NCBI GenBank assembly: GCA_025774845.1
Contig: JALGZP010000030.1
Span: 1 to 40,858 of the forward strand
Origin: a bacterium
GTDB lineage: Bacteria > Arandabacterota > Arandabacteria > Arandabacterales > Arandabacteraceae
Length of the DNA stretch: 40,858 nt
Direction: 5' to 3'
Positions 25,653 to 34,149 of the stretch are shown in pieces. Positions within the stretch are counted from its first letter, which is position 1; each line of letters starts with the position of its first letter. The notes beneath the pieces were generated by a model that worked only from the letters and a program-made list of their open reading frames with translations, was not told where the DNA came from and ran no database searches. The translations under genes and the position numbers were made by a program.

Positions 25653-26144
25653 ATGAGAGTATTTCTGTTCTGCCTGCTTGGCCTAATTCTTCTTGTGGGC
25701 GCATGCGGAGAGTCCAAGGAAGCGGCAATGGAGAAGGAGATCGAGAAGGCAACCGGAGCGGATGCCGATGTCGACATCTCGAAAGATGGTATGAAGGTCA
25801 AAGGAAAGACGGAGGAAGGCGAATTCGCTCTCACCTCCGGGGAAGACACCGAGATCCCCGAAGACTTCCCGGATGACGTGTACGTTTACAAGCCGTCGAA
25901 GACCATTATGGCCATGCAGGTCCCCGAAGGCCACTCGGTAACCTTGATGACAAAGGATGATATATCGAAGGTGGTCGACACCTACAAGAGCAAGATGGAA
26001 GCGAAAGGCTGGACGGACGAGGGCATGATGTCAATGGGTAACGGCAGGATGCTGACCTACAAGAAGGATGGGCGGATGACGGGAGTCAACATGGCATCGA
26101 CTGACCAGGGTGTCCAGATTAACGTAACGACAGGGAAAGAATAA
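25653..26144 (+). CDS. Hypothetical lipoprotein
   Basis: This 163-residue protein has a lipoprotein signal ending in LVGAC (Cys18). The mature part is highly charged: an EKEIEKATGADADVDISKDG stretch, then PEDFPDDVYVYKPSKTIMAM, and a C-terminal half with a KSKMEAKGWTDEGMMSM segment. Lipoproteins of this kind (PDDVYVY... followed by YKSKMEAKGW...) occur in various Gram-negative-type bacteria without a known role. The ATG at 25653 has TAGGAGGGTGAG directly upstream. It may be the first gene of the long plus-strand run that leads into the CODH/ACS genes, as the gap to the next gene is only about 50 bases. Confidence 0.75.
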   Translation: MRVFLFCLLGLILLVGACGESKEAAMEKEIEKATGADADVDISKDGMKVKGKTEEGEFALTSGEDTEIPEDFPDDVYVYKPSKTIMAMQVPEGHSVTLMTKDDISKVVDTYKSKMEAKGWTDEGMMSMGNGRMLTYKKDGRMTGVNMASTDQGVQINVTTGKE

Positions 26145-26196
26145 ACAGGCATTGCTCGATATTGACACCATGGAGAAAGGTGCGGGTATCATACTG

Positions 26197-27210
26197 ATGC
26201 GTTTTCAGAGGACATGCTGTTTCATAGTCTGTGTGGTGCTCCTCACGGGCGGGATGGCCAAGTCGGTCGGAGCCGAGGGCTCCTCTGATACGACTGTCGC
26301 GTCTGCAACCGATAAGGCCGCCGCCGCGAAGCGCGGAATCGAATGGTTGGTGGCAAACAAGGACGCCATCGCTCCCGGTGTTGCTGTCACGACCTTCCGG
26401 AAGATCTATAGAGTCACGCCCGATGATACCCTGGCGGCCGGGTTGCTCAAGATCATCGAGGAGGCCGAGGCCAACCTGCCGCAGATCAATATCGCAGTTG
26501 ATATTCATGACCGGGAGTCCCGGCGTTGGCATAACCTCCGTCCGCTGCTGATCGAGCTCGTACGAAACAAGTGTGTCAACCAGGTGTTTGAGTCGGATTT
26601 ACGCCCGATTGAGGATCTTCGTGATTTCTACTGGGACCGGCTTTTCATGAGTACGATGGATCTCAGCAAGAAGGTTGTAGCCGCCTACCTGCTGAAGAGA
26701 CTGGGTGTTGGTGATGAACTCTATCACTCGGCGGTGGAGGAAGTCAGGTCACTGGCGGACCTGCTGGATCAGCCCAGATCGTACCACCATGTCTTTTATC
26801 TCTATGCGCTCACGCACATAGTCCTGACGAACTCCGGTTATTATGACCACTACCTGGACCCTGCGGGATTCAAGGGGGAAATCGCGGGTTTTCACAAGGG
26901 CCTGAATGACTTTCTTGCAGTGGAAGATATGACCACCACTGAGCTGGACGTGGCATCCGAAGTACTGGTCTGTCTTAAGCTCCTGCGGGTGCCGGCTGAT
27001 CCGCTGACGGAAAAGATGTCCCGGCGGCTGATTGGACTCCAGAATCCCGATGGCAGTTGGGGGAGCGACGATGAGGTCACAGGTACCCGGGTTCACAATA
27101 CGGCTGTTGCTACAATGGCGCTCCTCGACTTTGCCCCTGTCTTTCGCGACGGGGACATATACTGTGACAGCATAACCTACGGGCATGACCCGCTCCAGGA
27201 TTCAGAGTGA
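26197..27210 (+). CDS. Secreted alpha/alpha-repeat protein, prenyltransferase/cyclase-like fold
   Basis: The 337-residue protein has a signal peptide (RFQRTCCFIVCVVLLTGGMA) and is almost all alpha-helical. Near the C-terminus it reads LIGLQNPDGSWGSDDEV followed by HNTAVATMALLDF, which matches the QW-type repeat of terpene cyclases and the protein prenyltransferase alpha/alpha toroid. Only one such repeat is clear and the DXDD motif of cyclases is missing, so enzyme activity is doubtful and export argues against a cyclase role. Start is uncertain: ATG 26197 gives a clean signal peptide, while ATG 26170 and TTG 26152 are in frame upstream. It lies 33 bases before cooC, so it may be transcribed with the CODH/ACS cluster. 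Confidence 0.65.
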   Translation: MRFQRTCCFIVCVVLLTGGMAKSVGAEGSSDTTVASATDKAAAAKRGIEWLVANKDAIAPGVAVTTFRKIYRVTPDDTLAAGLLKIIEEAEANLPQINIAVDIHDRESRRWHNLRPLLIELVRNKCVNQVFESDLRPIEDLRDFYWDRLFMSTMDLSKKVVAAYLLKRLGVGDELYHSAVEEVRSLADLLDQPRSYHHVFYLYALTHIVLTNSGYYDHYLDPAGFKGEIAGFHKGLNDFLAVEDMTTTELDVASEVLVCLKLLRVPADPLTEKMSRRLIGLQNPDGSWGSDDEVTGTRVHNTAVATMALLDFAPVFRDGDIYCDSITYGHDPLQDSE

Positions 27211-27243
27211 CCCTGGAGGAATACTCATGGAGGCCTACCCAGC

Positions 27244-28023
27244 GTGAAGTTTGCCGTTACCGGTAAGGGTGGAACCGGAAAAACTACGGTGGCCGGTGTT
27301 CTGGCTCACTGCTTTAACAGCGACGGCTACCGGGTGCTCGCCGTAGACGCAGATCCCGATGCCAACCTCGGCTCCGCGCTTGGGGTGCCGCCTGAAGAGG
27401 CTGCTTCAATCATCCCGATTTCGGCAAGACGTGAGCTGATAAAGGACCGCACGGGGGCCGACCCTGCCAGGTTCGGCCAGATGTTCAAGCTGAACCCAAC
27501 CGTCGATGACATTCCCGAGAAGTATTCCATCGACTTTCGTGGCATAAAACTGCTTGTCCTGGGTGCGATCCAGAAGGGCGGGGGAGGCTGCGCATGTGCA
27601 GAGAACGTGCTTGTTCAGAGTCTTTTGTCTGAGATAGTGCTTAACCGCGACGAGGTCGTGATCGTCGACATGGAAGCGGGCATTGAACACCTGGGAAGAG
27701 CCACTCTTGAGGCAATCGATAAGATGCTGATCGTGGTGGAACCCGGCATGAGAAGTATAACGACCGCGACGACGATCATGAGACTGGCCGGCGAAATCGG
27801 GATCACATCGTTCGGCATAATCGGAAACAAGATCAGAGATGCCGGCCAGAGCGAATGGATCGGGACCAGGTTACCGGCTGCGGAAGTCATCGGCATGATT
27901 CCCTACAGCGAAACGATTCTGAGTGCGGACCGGGACCAGCGTCCGTTGTTTGACGAGTTGGATGAAAGCCTCAAGGCGGAATTCCTCAAGATATATGAAG
28001 CCTGCCGCCCCCAAAACGCTTAA
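27244..28023 (+). CDS. cooC: CooC-type nickel-insertion ATPase (first copy)
   Basis: This 259-residue P-loop ATPase of the MinD/CooC class has a deviant Walker A, GKGGTGKTT at 7-15, VDADPDANLGSALG for Walker A', and VIVDMEAGIEHLGR for Walker B. A CXC motif in GGGGCACAEN (Cys116, Cys118) is where CooC dimers bind Ni2+ or Zn2+. It should use ATP to help load nickel into the C-cluster of CO dehydrogenase or the A-cluster of acetyl-CoA synthase. The start is GTG 27244 with GGAGG at 27230-27234. It opens the recognisable pathway cluster, separated from acsA only by the methionine synthase gene; a second cooC lies after acsB. Confidence 0.92.
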   Translation: MKFAVTGKGGTGKTTVAGVLAHCFNSDGYRVLAVDADPDANLGSALGVPPEEAASIIPISARRELIKDRTGADPARFGQMFKLNPTVDDIPEKYSIDFRGIKLLVLGAIQKGGGGCACAENVLVQSLLSEIVLNRDEVVIVDMEAGIEHLGRATLEAIDKMLIVVEPGMRSITTATTIMRLAGEIGITSFGIIGNKIRDAGQSEWIGTRLPAAEVIGMIPYSETILSADRDQRPLFDELDESLKAEFLKIYEACRPQNA

Positions 28024-28057
28024 TTTCAAGACCTGACCCCGAGGCAGCCGGAGTAGA

Positions 28058-28087
28058 AAGCGCTTCTTAGAAAGAGAAGAATAGCTT
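28058..28087. other. Small hairpin between cooC and the methionine synthase gene
   Basis: AAGC-TTCTT (28058-28068) pairs with AAGAA-GCTT (28077-28087) around an 8-base loop, with a two-base mismatch. A moderately T-rich run follows. It may be a weak attenuator or mRNA processing site. Confidence 0.3.
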
Positions 28088-28116
28088 ATTGTTCTTGAAA
28101 AGGGAGAAGATCGACA

Positions 28117-29175
28117 ATGGCTTTCAGTCCCAAATGCCTTGCTACTGCCATCGGGAGTTTCCCCCACAAGGATCCGCAGGCCGCATGCGAGCTAATACTT
28201 AAGAGCATTCCGGATATCCCTACCTGGCCGCAACTGCCGGCCATCGGTTTCAGAGAAGGGATGGAGGTTCAGTATACCGAAGGGCTTCCCTGCGTTGCAT
28301 TCGATGAAGAGAAACAAAGGATGTACTTCGATACGAGTGGTGATACGTCTGTCGCCCTGGCCGAGTTCTACGAGAACTACCTTGCGGAGAATACCGACTA
28401 CTTCAAGATATCCCCGGAGTACAGCCGCGGGGTCTATGAGATGGAGCGGCAGTTCGCCGAACTGGGGCGGCCCGTTCCCGCCTACTTCAAGCAACATGTG
28501 ACAGGGCCGATAACGATGGGTCTCGGCCGGGTGGATCAAGACAAACGGGCGATTTACTACAATGACGTCTTCCGGGATATTGTCGTCAAGGGCGTCGAGA
28601 TGAAGGCGCGCTGGCTTCTTAGGAAGTTCAAGTTCCTCGGCTGCCGGCAGATCTGCTTTGTCGACGAACCCATTCTCTCGGCATTTGGCTCTTCCACCTA
28701 TGTAAGCGTCGAGCGTTCAGACATTGTCAGGCTCCTCGAGGAGGTTTTTGCGGCAATCCGCGGGGAAGACGCCCTTACGGCGACCCATTGTTGCGGTAAT
28801 ACCGAGTGGACGATATTGATCGACGCGGGCGTGGATATCATCAGTTTCGATGCCTATGAATTCGGAAAGACCATCGGTTACTATCCCGAGCAGGTGAAGC
28901 AGTTTCTCGAGGGCGGTGGTGTTCTCGCCTGGGGAATCGTTCCATCTTCAGACCGGGTCCGCGGCGAAAGCCCGGAATCACTTGTTGAGAACCTCAAGGA
29001 ATGTGTCGATAATCTGGCCGACAAAGGAATAGACAGGGAGTTGATCTGGGAGAGGTCGTTGATAACACCCAGCTGTGGTACCGGGACTATTTCTGTCGAT
29101 TTGTCCGAGGAGGTCATGGGGCGGTTACCCGACGTGAGTACGTGTCTCCGGAGGGAGATGGTGGTAGATAAGTGA
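28117..29175 (+). CDS. mesB: Core methionine synthase (MesB-like), folate-domain-free MetE relative
   Basis: The 352-residue protein is a MetE/UROD-fold protein with the C-terminal catalytic barrel only. The zinc and homocysteine site appears intact: HCC at 224-226 (HXC ligands His224 and Cys226), Glu248 in FDAYEFGKT, and Cys320 in PSCGTGT. There is no N-terminal folate-binding half, so methyltetrahydrofolate is not a likely donor. Core methionine synthases of the MesB family are found in anaerobes with the Wood-Ljungdahl pathway and are thought to take methyl from the corrinoid iron-sulfur protein. Position here, 49 bases before acsA and in the same run as acsC/acsD, fits that role closely. 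Another corrinoid-methyltransferase role remains possible. The start ATG 28117 follows AAAAGGGAGAAG. Confidence 0.82.
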   Translation: MAFSPKCLATAIGSFPHKDPQAACELILKSIPDIPTWPQLPAIGFREGMEVQYTEGLPCVAFDEEKQRMYFDTSGDTSVALAEFYENYLAENTDYFKISPEYSRGVYEMERQFAELGRPVPAYFKQHVTGPITMGLGRVDQDKRAIYYNDVFRDIVVKGVEMKARWLLRKFKFLGCRQICFVDEPILSAFGSSTYVSVERSDIVRLLEEVFAAIRGEDALTATHCCGNTEWTILIDAGVDIISFDAYEFGKTIGYYPEQVKQFLEGGGVLAWGIVPSSDRVRGESPESLVENLKECVDNLADKGIDRELIWERSLITPSCGTGTISVDLSEEVMGRLPDVSTCLRREMVVDK

Positions 29176-29224
29176 ACCTTTGCACCCGTCTGCATCTAAA
29201 GGGTAATGGAAGAGATATTTCGAA

Positions 29225-31153
29225 ATGGCTAAGCGAAGCATAGATAAGTCAGTCGAGCATATGCTCGACCGTAAGACCCCTGATAGTCCGGAGACCATCT
29301 GGGACCGCGCCGATAACCAGAAACCGCACTGCACCTTCGGTGAACAGGGACTCTGTTGCCGTGCCTGCTACATGGGCCCATGCCGGGTCAAACCGGGCAG
29401 CAAGAAGCGCGAACGAGGTGTCTGCGGCGCGACTGCCGAGGTCATAGTGGCACGGAACTTCGCGCGTATGATTGCCAGTGGCGCTGCGGCCCACTCCGAT
29501 CACGGGCGCGATGTTGCTGAGACGTTGCTGCTTGCAGCGAAGGATCCCGATTCAGGCTATACGATAAGGGATGAAAGGAAACTCAATAAGGTCGCCCGGG
29601 CATTCGGAATCGATACCAAGGACAAAACGACCGAGGAAATCGCCGCAGCGGTTGCAGAGACCGCATTGGCTGACTTCGGCCGGCAGGAAGGCGAGGTCGC
29701 CTTCACGCATCTTGCACCCGAGCCACGTCAGGCCCTGTGGCGCGATCATGACATCGTGCCGCGCGGTATCGACCGGGAGATCGTCGAGGTTATGCACCGG
29801 ACAGGCATGGGCGTGGATCAGGATCACCGGAGCATCATGCTTCAGGGTGCAAGGGCCGCGCTTGCAGATGGGTGGGGCGGCTCGATGATTGCCACGGAAC
29901 TCCAGGACATCCTCTTCGGCACACCTTCCCCGGTGCGCGGACAGGTGAACCTCGGTGTGCTTTCAGAGACCGAGGTCAACATTGTCGTCCACGGGCATGA
30001 ACCTGTGCTTTCGGAGATGCTCGTGATTGCAGCAAAGGATCCGGAGCTCATAGCGCTGGCCAAGACCAAGGGAGCGGCCGGTATAAACCTTGCGGGGATA
30101 TGTTGTACGGCCAATGAGATACTCATCCGGCACGGTCTTCCGGTTGCCGGTAACATCCTCCAGCAGGAACTGGCTATCTGGACGGGTGCCGTCGACGCCA
30201 TGGTCGTCGATGTTCAGTGTATCATGCCGTCACTGCCGGAAGTCGCCAGGTGTTACCATACGCGTCTTGTCACAACTTCGCCCAAGGGCCGCATACCCGG
30301 AGCCAAGCATTTCGATCTTTCCGATAAGCGGCCGCTTGATACGGCGAAGGCGATTGTGAAGGAAGCGATTCTTAACTTCCCCAATCGTGACAAGGTCGAT
30401 ATCCCCGATGAGAAAATGGACCTGATCGCAGGTTTCAGTCATGAGGCGATCAACTATATGCTCGGCGGATCCTTCCGGGAGTCGTATAGCCCACTCAATG
30501 ACAATGTGATAAACGGACGAATCAAGGGAGTGGCCGGTGTCGTCGGATGCTCGAATCCAAAGGTCACGCATGACCAGGCCCATGTGAGTCTCACAGAAGA
30601 ACTGATCGCCAATGACATACTTGTAGTTCAGACCGGCTGCTCCGCGATAGCGTGTGCCAAGGCGGGCTTCCTCAGACCCGAGACCGCTGAGAAGTACGCA
30701 GGCAAGGGTCTCGCGGAGGTGTGCAAAGCCGTGGGGATGCCACCTGTACTTCACTCAGGCTCATGTGTGGATAACAGCCGTATCCTGATCGCGCTTTCCG
30801 AGATGGTCAAGATCGGTGGGCTCGGAAGTGACATCAGCGAGCTCCCCGTCGCCGGTGCCGCACCCGAATGGATGAGTGAGAAGGCGATTGCGATCGGACA
30901 ATACTTCGTAGCATCGGGTGTCTATACCGTTTTCGGCGTCGGTCTTCCCGTGGAGGGAAGCAAGATCTTTTCAAAGCATATCTTCAAGGAATTCGAGGAA
31001 GTTTTCGGAGGCATGTGGGGTGTCGAAGCCGATCCCGGCAAGATGGCAACGTTGATAATCGATCACATAAATTCGAAACGAGAGAAACTCGGTATCAGCA
31101 AAGGCCGGGAGCGCGTCCTGTTTGACATGAAGATGAGAAGGGAACTTGAATAG
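29225..31153 (+). CDS. acsA: Anaerobic carbon monoxide dehydrogenase catalytic subunit
   Basis: This 642-residue Ni-Fe CO dehydrogenase (AcsA/CooS) reduces CO2 to CO for acetyl-CoA synthase, or oxidises CO. N-terminal cysteines 36 and 44 match the subunit-bridging D-cluster, and 45, 48, 53 and 67 the B-cluster. C-cluster ligands are present: the HGH at 256-258, Cys293/294 (GICCTANE), Cys332 (DVQC), Cys442 (VGCSNPK), Cys472 (TGCSAI) and Cys514 (SGSCVDNSR). Length is normal for the bacterial enzyme. The gene is 49 bases after mesB and 2 bases before acsB, so the two subunits of the CODH/ACS complex are made together. Confidence 0.97.
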   Translation: MAKRSIDKSVEHMLDRKTPDSPETIWDRADNQKPHCTFGEQGLCCRACYMGPCRVKPGSKKRERGVCGATAEVIVARNFARMIASGAAAHSDHGRDVAETLLLAAKDPDSGYTIRDERKLNKVARAFGIDTKDKTTEEIAAAVAETALADFGRQEGEVAFTHLAPEPRQALWRDHDIVPRGIDREIVEVMHRTGMGVDQDHRSIMLQGARAALADGWGGSMIATELQDILFGTPSPVRGQVNLGVLSETEVNIVVHGHEPVLSEMLVIAAKDPELIALAKTKGAAGINLAGICCTANEILIRHGLPVAGNILQQELAIWTGAVDAMVVDVQCIMPSLPEVARCYHTRLVTTSPKGRIPGAKHFDLSDKRPLDTAKAIVKEAILNFPNRDKVDIPDEKMDLIAGFSHEAINYMLGGSFRESYSPLNDNVINGRIKGVAGVVGCSNPKVTHDQAHVSLTEELIANDILVVQTGCSAIACAKAGFLRPETAEKYAGKGLAEVCKAVGMPPVLHSGSCVDNSRILIALSEMVKIGGLGSDISELPVAGAAPEWMSEKAIAIGQYFVASGVYTVFGVGLPVEGSKIFSKHIFKEFEEVFGGMWGVEADPGKMATLIIDHINSKREKLGISKGRERVLFDMKMRRELE

Positions 31154-31155
31154 GT

Positions 31156-33360
31156 ATGTCGAAACTGATTGCCACACGAGCCATCCGGGGAGCACACAAG
31201 TTGTTCGAGCGTGCCGAGAAGGAACTCAAGGCCGCAATCGACGAGAAAGGTCCCGACACCAAAGTTGAGTTTCCGAACACCGGTTATTACCTGCCTATCT
31301 CACACGGCATGCTGGGACTTAAGATCGATACGCTCGGGGGTCTCACCCAGCTCCTCGAGGAGGCGAGAAAGCTGCTTCCACCGGTTCCCGATGAGAACCT
31401 GTGGGTACCCTACCTCGGACATACGATGGATGCAGGCATGGCCACCCTGTTTATTGACGAGATCATAGAGGCGATAAAGTATACACAGAATCCGCTGCCC
31501 TATCTCACCGAACCCAACCCCAGCGACGATCAGCTCTGGATCGGCGCCGCCAACGACGTGATCCTGCGCGAACGCGGAATCGAGTTTGTCGATGGTACGG
31601 CCCCCGGCTTCGCCGCCTGTGTCGGTTATTGTCCCACGAATGAGATCGCGGTTAAGATTGCGCGCGAACTCCAGGAGAAGAACCTCTATGTCTTCATGTC
31701 CGCCGCAACGGATGGAAAGAGTATGGCCCAGCAACTACGCGAAGAAGGTGTCCAGATGGGGTGGGAGACGCGGCTCGTTCCCTTTGGGGATGACGTCACT
31801 GCCACCGTTCACTCGCTGGGCTTTGCAACCAAAGTAGCGCTTTCCTTCGGCGGTTCCCAGCCCGGAGACTTCCAGAGGGTCCTCAAGTACAACAAGAACC
31901 GTGTGTTTGCATTCGTGCTCGCCCTGGGACCCGTTGATGATGAGAAGCATGCCCAGGCCGCGGGGGCGATCAACTACGGATTCCCCACAATTGCGGATAC
32001 CGACATCGACCAGATTCTGCCGTCGGGCATATGCACGTATGAGCATGTAGTCTCACCGGTCGAACACGATAACATAGTGGCCAAGGCCATCGAGGTGCGT
32101 GGGCTCAAGATCACTGTGACCAAGGTCCCCATACCCGTTCCCTACGGACCGGCGTTTCAGGGCGAGCGTGTCCGGAAGGAAGACATGTACGTTGAACTCG
32201 CCGGTCAGACCATGCCCGGCTTTGAATTCCTGACGACCAGGCCGCTCGATGAGGTAGAGGACGGCAAGATAGAGGTGATCGGCCCGGAGATCGATGATGT
32301 CGAAGAGGGTACTCACCTCCCACTTGCGGTCTGGGTCGAGGTCGCCGGGCGCGAAATGCAGCCCGACTTCGAGCCCATACTCGAGCGCCATATGCATGAT
32401 CTTGTAAACTGTGCGCACGGCGTGTGGCACATGGGCCAGCGCGACATCAACTGGGTACGGATCAGCAAAGAGGCCAAGGAGAAGGGTTTCAAGTTCAAGC
32501 ATTTCGGCTCCATCCTCCATGCCAAGTTCCACGGGGAATTCGGCAAGATCTTTGATAAGGTCCAGTTCAAGATCTATACCCGCGAGAAGGAGATTCTCGA
32601 ACTCATCGAACATGCACGGAAGGTCTATCATGAGCGTGATGACCGGATTGCAGGCATGACCGATGAATCGATCGATACGTTCTACTCGTGTACCTTGTGC
32701 CAGTCATTCGCACCTAATCATGTCTGTATTATCACCCCGGAGCGGTCGGGTCTCTGCGGTGCTTATAACTGGCTTGACGGTAAGGCCGCTCACCAGATAA
32801 ACCCGACCGGACCCAACCAGCCGGTAAAGAAGGATAAGGAAATCGATGATGTCAAGGGCCAGTGGCAGGGCATAAACGAGTTCGTCTACAGTACCTCTCA
32901 CCGGACGCTTGAGGCCTTCAACGCTTACAGCATAATCGAATTCCCCATGACATCATGCGGTTGCTTTGAGTGTATCTCGGGAGTGCTTCCCTCGACCAAT
33001 GGGATCATGACGGTCTACCGCGAGTACCCTGAGATGACGCCCTGTGGGATGAAGTTCTCGACTCTGGCCGGTGTTGTGGGTGGCGGAGTGCAGACACCGG
33101 GATTCATCGGGCACAGCAAGCACTACGTCGGAAGCAACAAGTTCATAAGCGCTGAGGGCGGGGCAAGACGCATCGTCTGGATGGACAGCGGACTCAAAGA
33201 GGAAATGAGATCGATACTGTGCGAGATCGGTGAGCGTGATGGGATAGACGGCTTCGTAGATATGATCGCGGACGAAACAGTCGCCGTCACCGAAGAAGAG
33301 GTGCTCGAGTACATAACCAGGAAGAACCACCCGGCCCTCACGATGCCCCCGCTGTTTTAG
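31156..33360 (+). CDS. acsB: CO-methylating acetyl-CoA synthase, alpha subunit
   Basis: The 734-residue AcsB joins CO, the methyl group of the corrinoid protein and CoA to form acetyl-CoA. The A-cluster ligands are complete: Cys512, 515, 524 and 534 (CX2CX8CX9C) for the [4Fe-4S] part, and CGC at 601-603 for the distal nickel. The full N-terminal domain that docks on the CO dehydrogenase and forms the gas channel is present, so this is the bacterial type, not the shorter archaeal CdhC. It starts 2 bases after acsA stops and ends 19 bases before the second cooC. The translation starts at ATG 31156 and reads MSKLIATRAIRGAHKLFERA, as in homologues. Confidence 0.97.
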   Translation: MSKLIATRAIRGAHKLFERAEKELKAAIDEKGPDTKVEFPNTGYYLPISHGMLGLKIDTLGGLTQLLEEARKLLPPVPDENLWVPYLGHTMDAGMATLFIDEIIEAIKYTQNPLPYLTEPNPSDDQLWIGAANDVILRERGIEFVDGTAPGFAACVGYCPTNEIAVKIARELQEKNLYVFMSAATDGKSMAQQLREEGVQMGWETRLVPFGDDVTATVHSLGFATKVALSFGGSQPGDFQRVLKYNKNRVFAFVLALGPVDDEKHAQAAGAINYGFPTIADTDIDQILPSGICTYEHVVSPVEHDNIVAKAIEVRGLKITVTKVPIPVPYGPAFQGERVRKEDMYVELAGQTMPGFEFLTTRPLDEVEDGKIEVIGPEIDDVEEGTHLPLAVWVEVAGREMQPDFEPILERHMHDLVNCAHGVWHMGQRDINWVRISKEAKEKGFKFKHFGSILHAKFHGEFGKIFDKVQFKIYTREKEILELIEHARKVYHERDDRIAGMTDESIDTFYSCTLCQSFAPNHVCIITPERSGLCGAYNWLDGKAAHQINPTGPNQPVKKDKEIDDVKGQWQGINEFVYSTSHRTLEAFNAYSIIEFPMTSCGCFECISGVLPSTNGIMTVYREYPEMTPCGMKFSTLAGVVGGGVQTPGFIGHSKHYVGSNKFISAEGGARRIVWMDSGLKEEMRSILCEIGERDGIDGFVDMIADETVAVTEEEVLEYITRKNHPALTMPPLF

Positions 33361-33379
33361 GTGGTGTGACCCCAGAACC

Positions 33380-34135
33380 ATGAAGACCATTGCGATATCG
33401 GGAAAAGGCGGAACAGGTAAGACAACGACCGCCGCAATGATAATACGCTGGCTCTCCGATAACCGCTCGAAATCCATTCTCGCAGTTGACGCCGATTCCA
33501 CTGTCAGTCTGAATGATATGCTGGGTGTTGATGTTCCCGAGACCGTCGGTGCTGTGAGAGAGGAAATGAAGCGTCTCGTGAACGACCTCCCGGGAGGAAT
33601 GACAAAGCAACAGTTCCTGGACTACAAAATCCAGGCAGGCCTCGTTGAAACACCCGAGTTCGACCTGGTTGCAATGGGACGCCCGGAGGGCCCGGGCTGC
33701 TACTGCTATGCAAACAACCTGCTCCGTGATATCCTCGATACCTTAAGCAAGAATTACGATTATGTCGTTATCGATAATGAAGCCGGCATGGAACACCTGA
33801 GCCGGCGAACCGCGCAGGGCATCGATTATATGCTCATGGTCTCCGACCCAATCGTCAGGGGAATCCGGACGGCAGGCAAGATAAGCAGGCTGCTTGAGGA
33901 GCTGCATGCCCGGGTGGGGGAGAGATATCTCATCCTCAACCGCGTAAACGAACCGACCTCGGATGCTCTCAAAGCAGCAATTGCTGATGAGGGCCTAAAG
34001 CATTTGGGTTCAATTCCCCATGATGATGGTTTATTATCGCGTGACCGGGCCGGTGAGCCGATATGGGAAGCGTTAGCCGGCTCATCCGCCTATGGGGCAT
34101 TGGGCAGGATCATGAAAGAACTGATGACCCGGTGA
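33380..34135 (+). CDS. acsF: CooC/AcsF-type nickel-insertion ATPase (second copy)
   Basis: The 251-residue ATPase has Walker A GKGGTGKTT at 8-16, AVDADSTVSLNDMLG and VVIDNEAGMEHLSRRT. The metal-binding CXC reads GPGCYCYANN (Cys107, Cys109). It differs clearly in sequence from the first cooC, so the two are old paralogues and not a recent duplicate. Directly following acsB, it fits AcsF, the maturation ATPase of acetyl-CoA synthase. A division of labour with the first copy (one for CODH, one for ACS) is possible but unproven. The start ATG 33380 is preceded by a weak ribosome-binding site. The stop is 14 bases before acsD. Confidence 0.92.
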   Translation: MKTIAISGKGGTGKTTTAAMIIRWLSDNRSKSILAVDADSTVSLNDMLGVDVPETVGAVREEMKRLVNDLPGGMTKQQFLDYKIQAGLVETPEFDLVAMGRPEGPGCYCYANNLLRDILDTLSKNYDYVVIDNEAGMEHLSRRTAQGIDYMLMVSDPIVRGIRTAGKISRLLEELHARVGERYLILNRVNEPTSDALKAAIADEGLKHLGSIPHDDGLLSRDRAGEPIWEALAGSSAYGALGRIMKELMTR

Positions 34136-34149
34136 AAAGAGGACAGACA

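Noticed and set aside
26162-26192. TTGACA followed by TATCAT before the secreted helical protein as a promoter
   Set aside because: The spacer is 19 bases, the -10 is weak and the start site would fall on the start codon; not strong enough to list.
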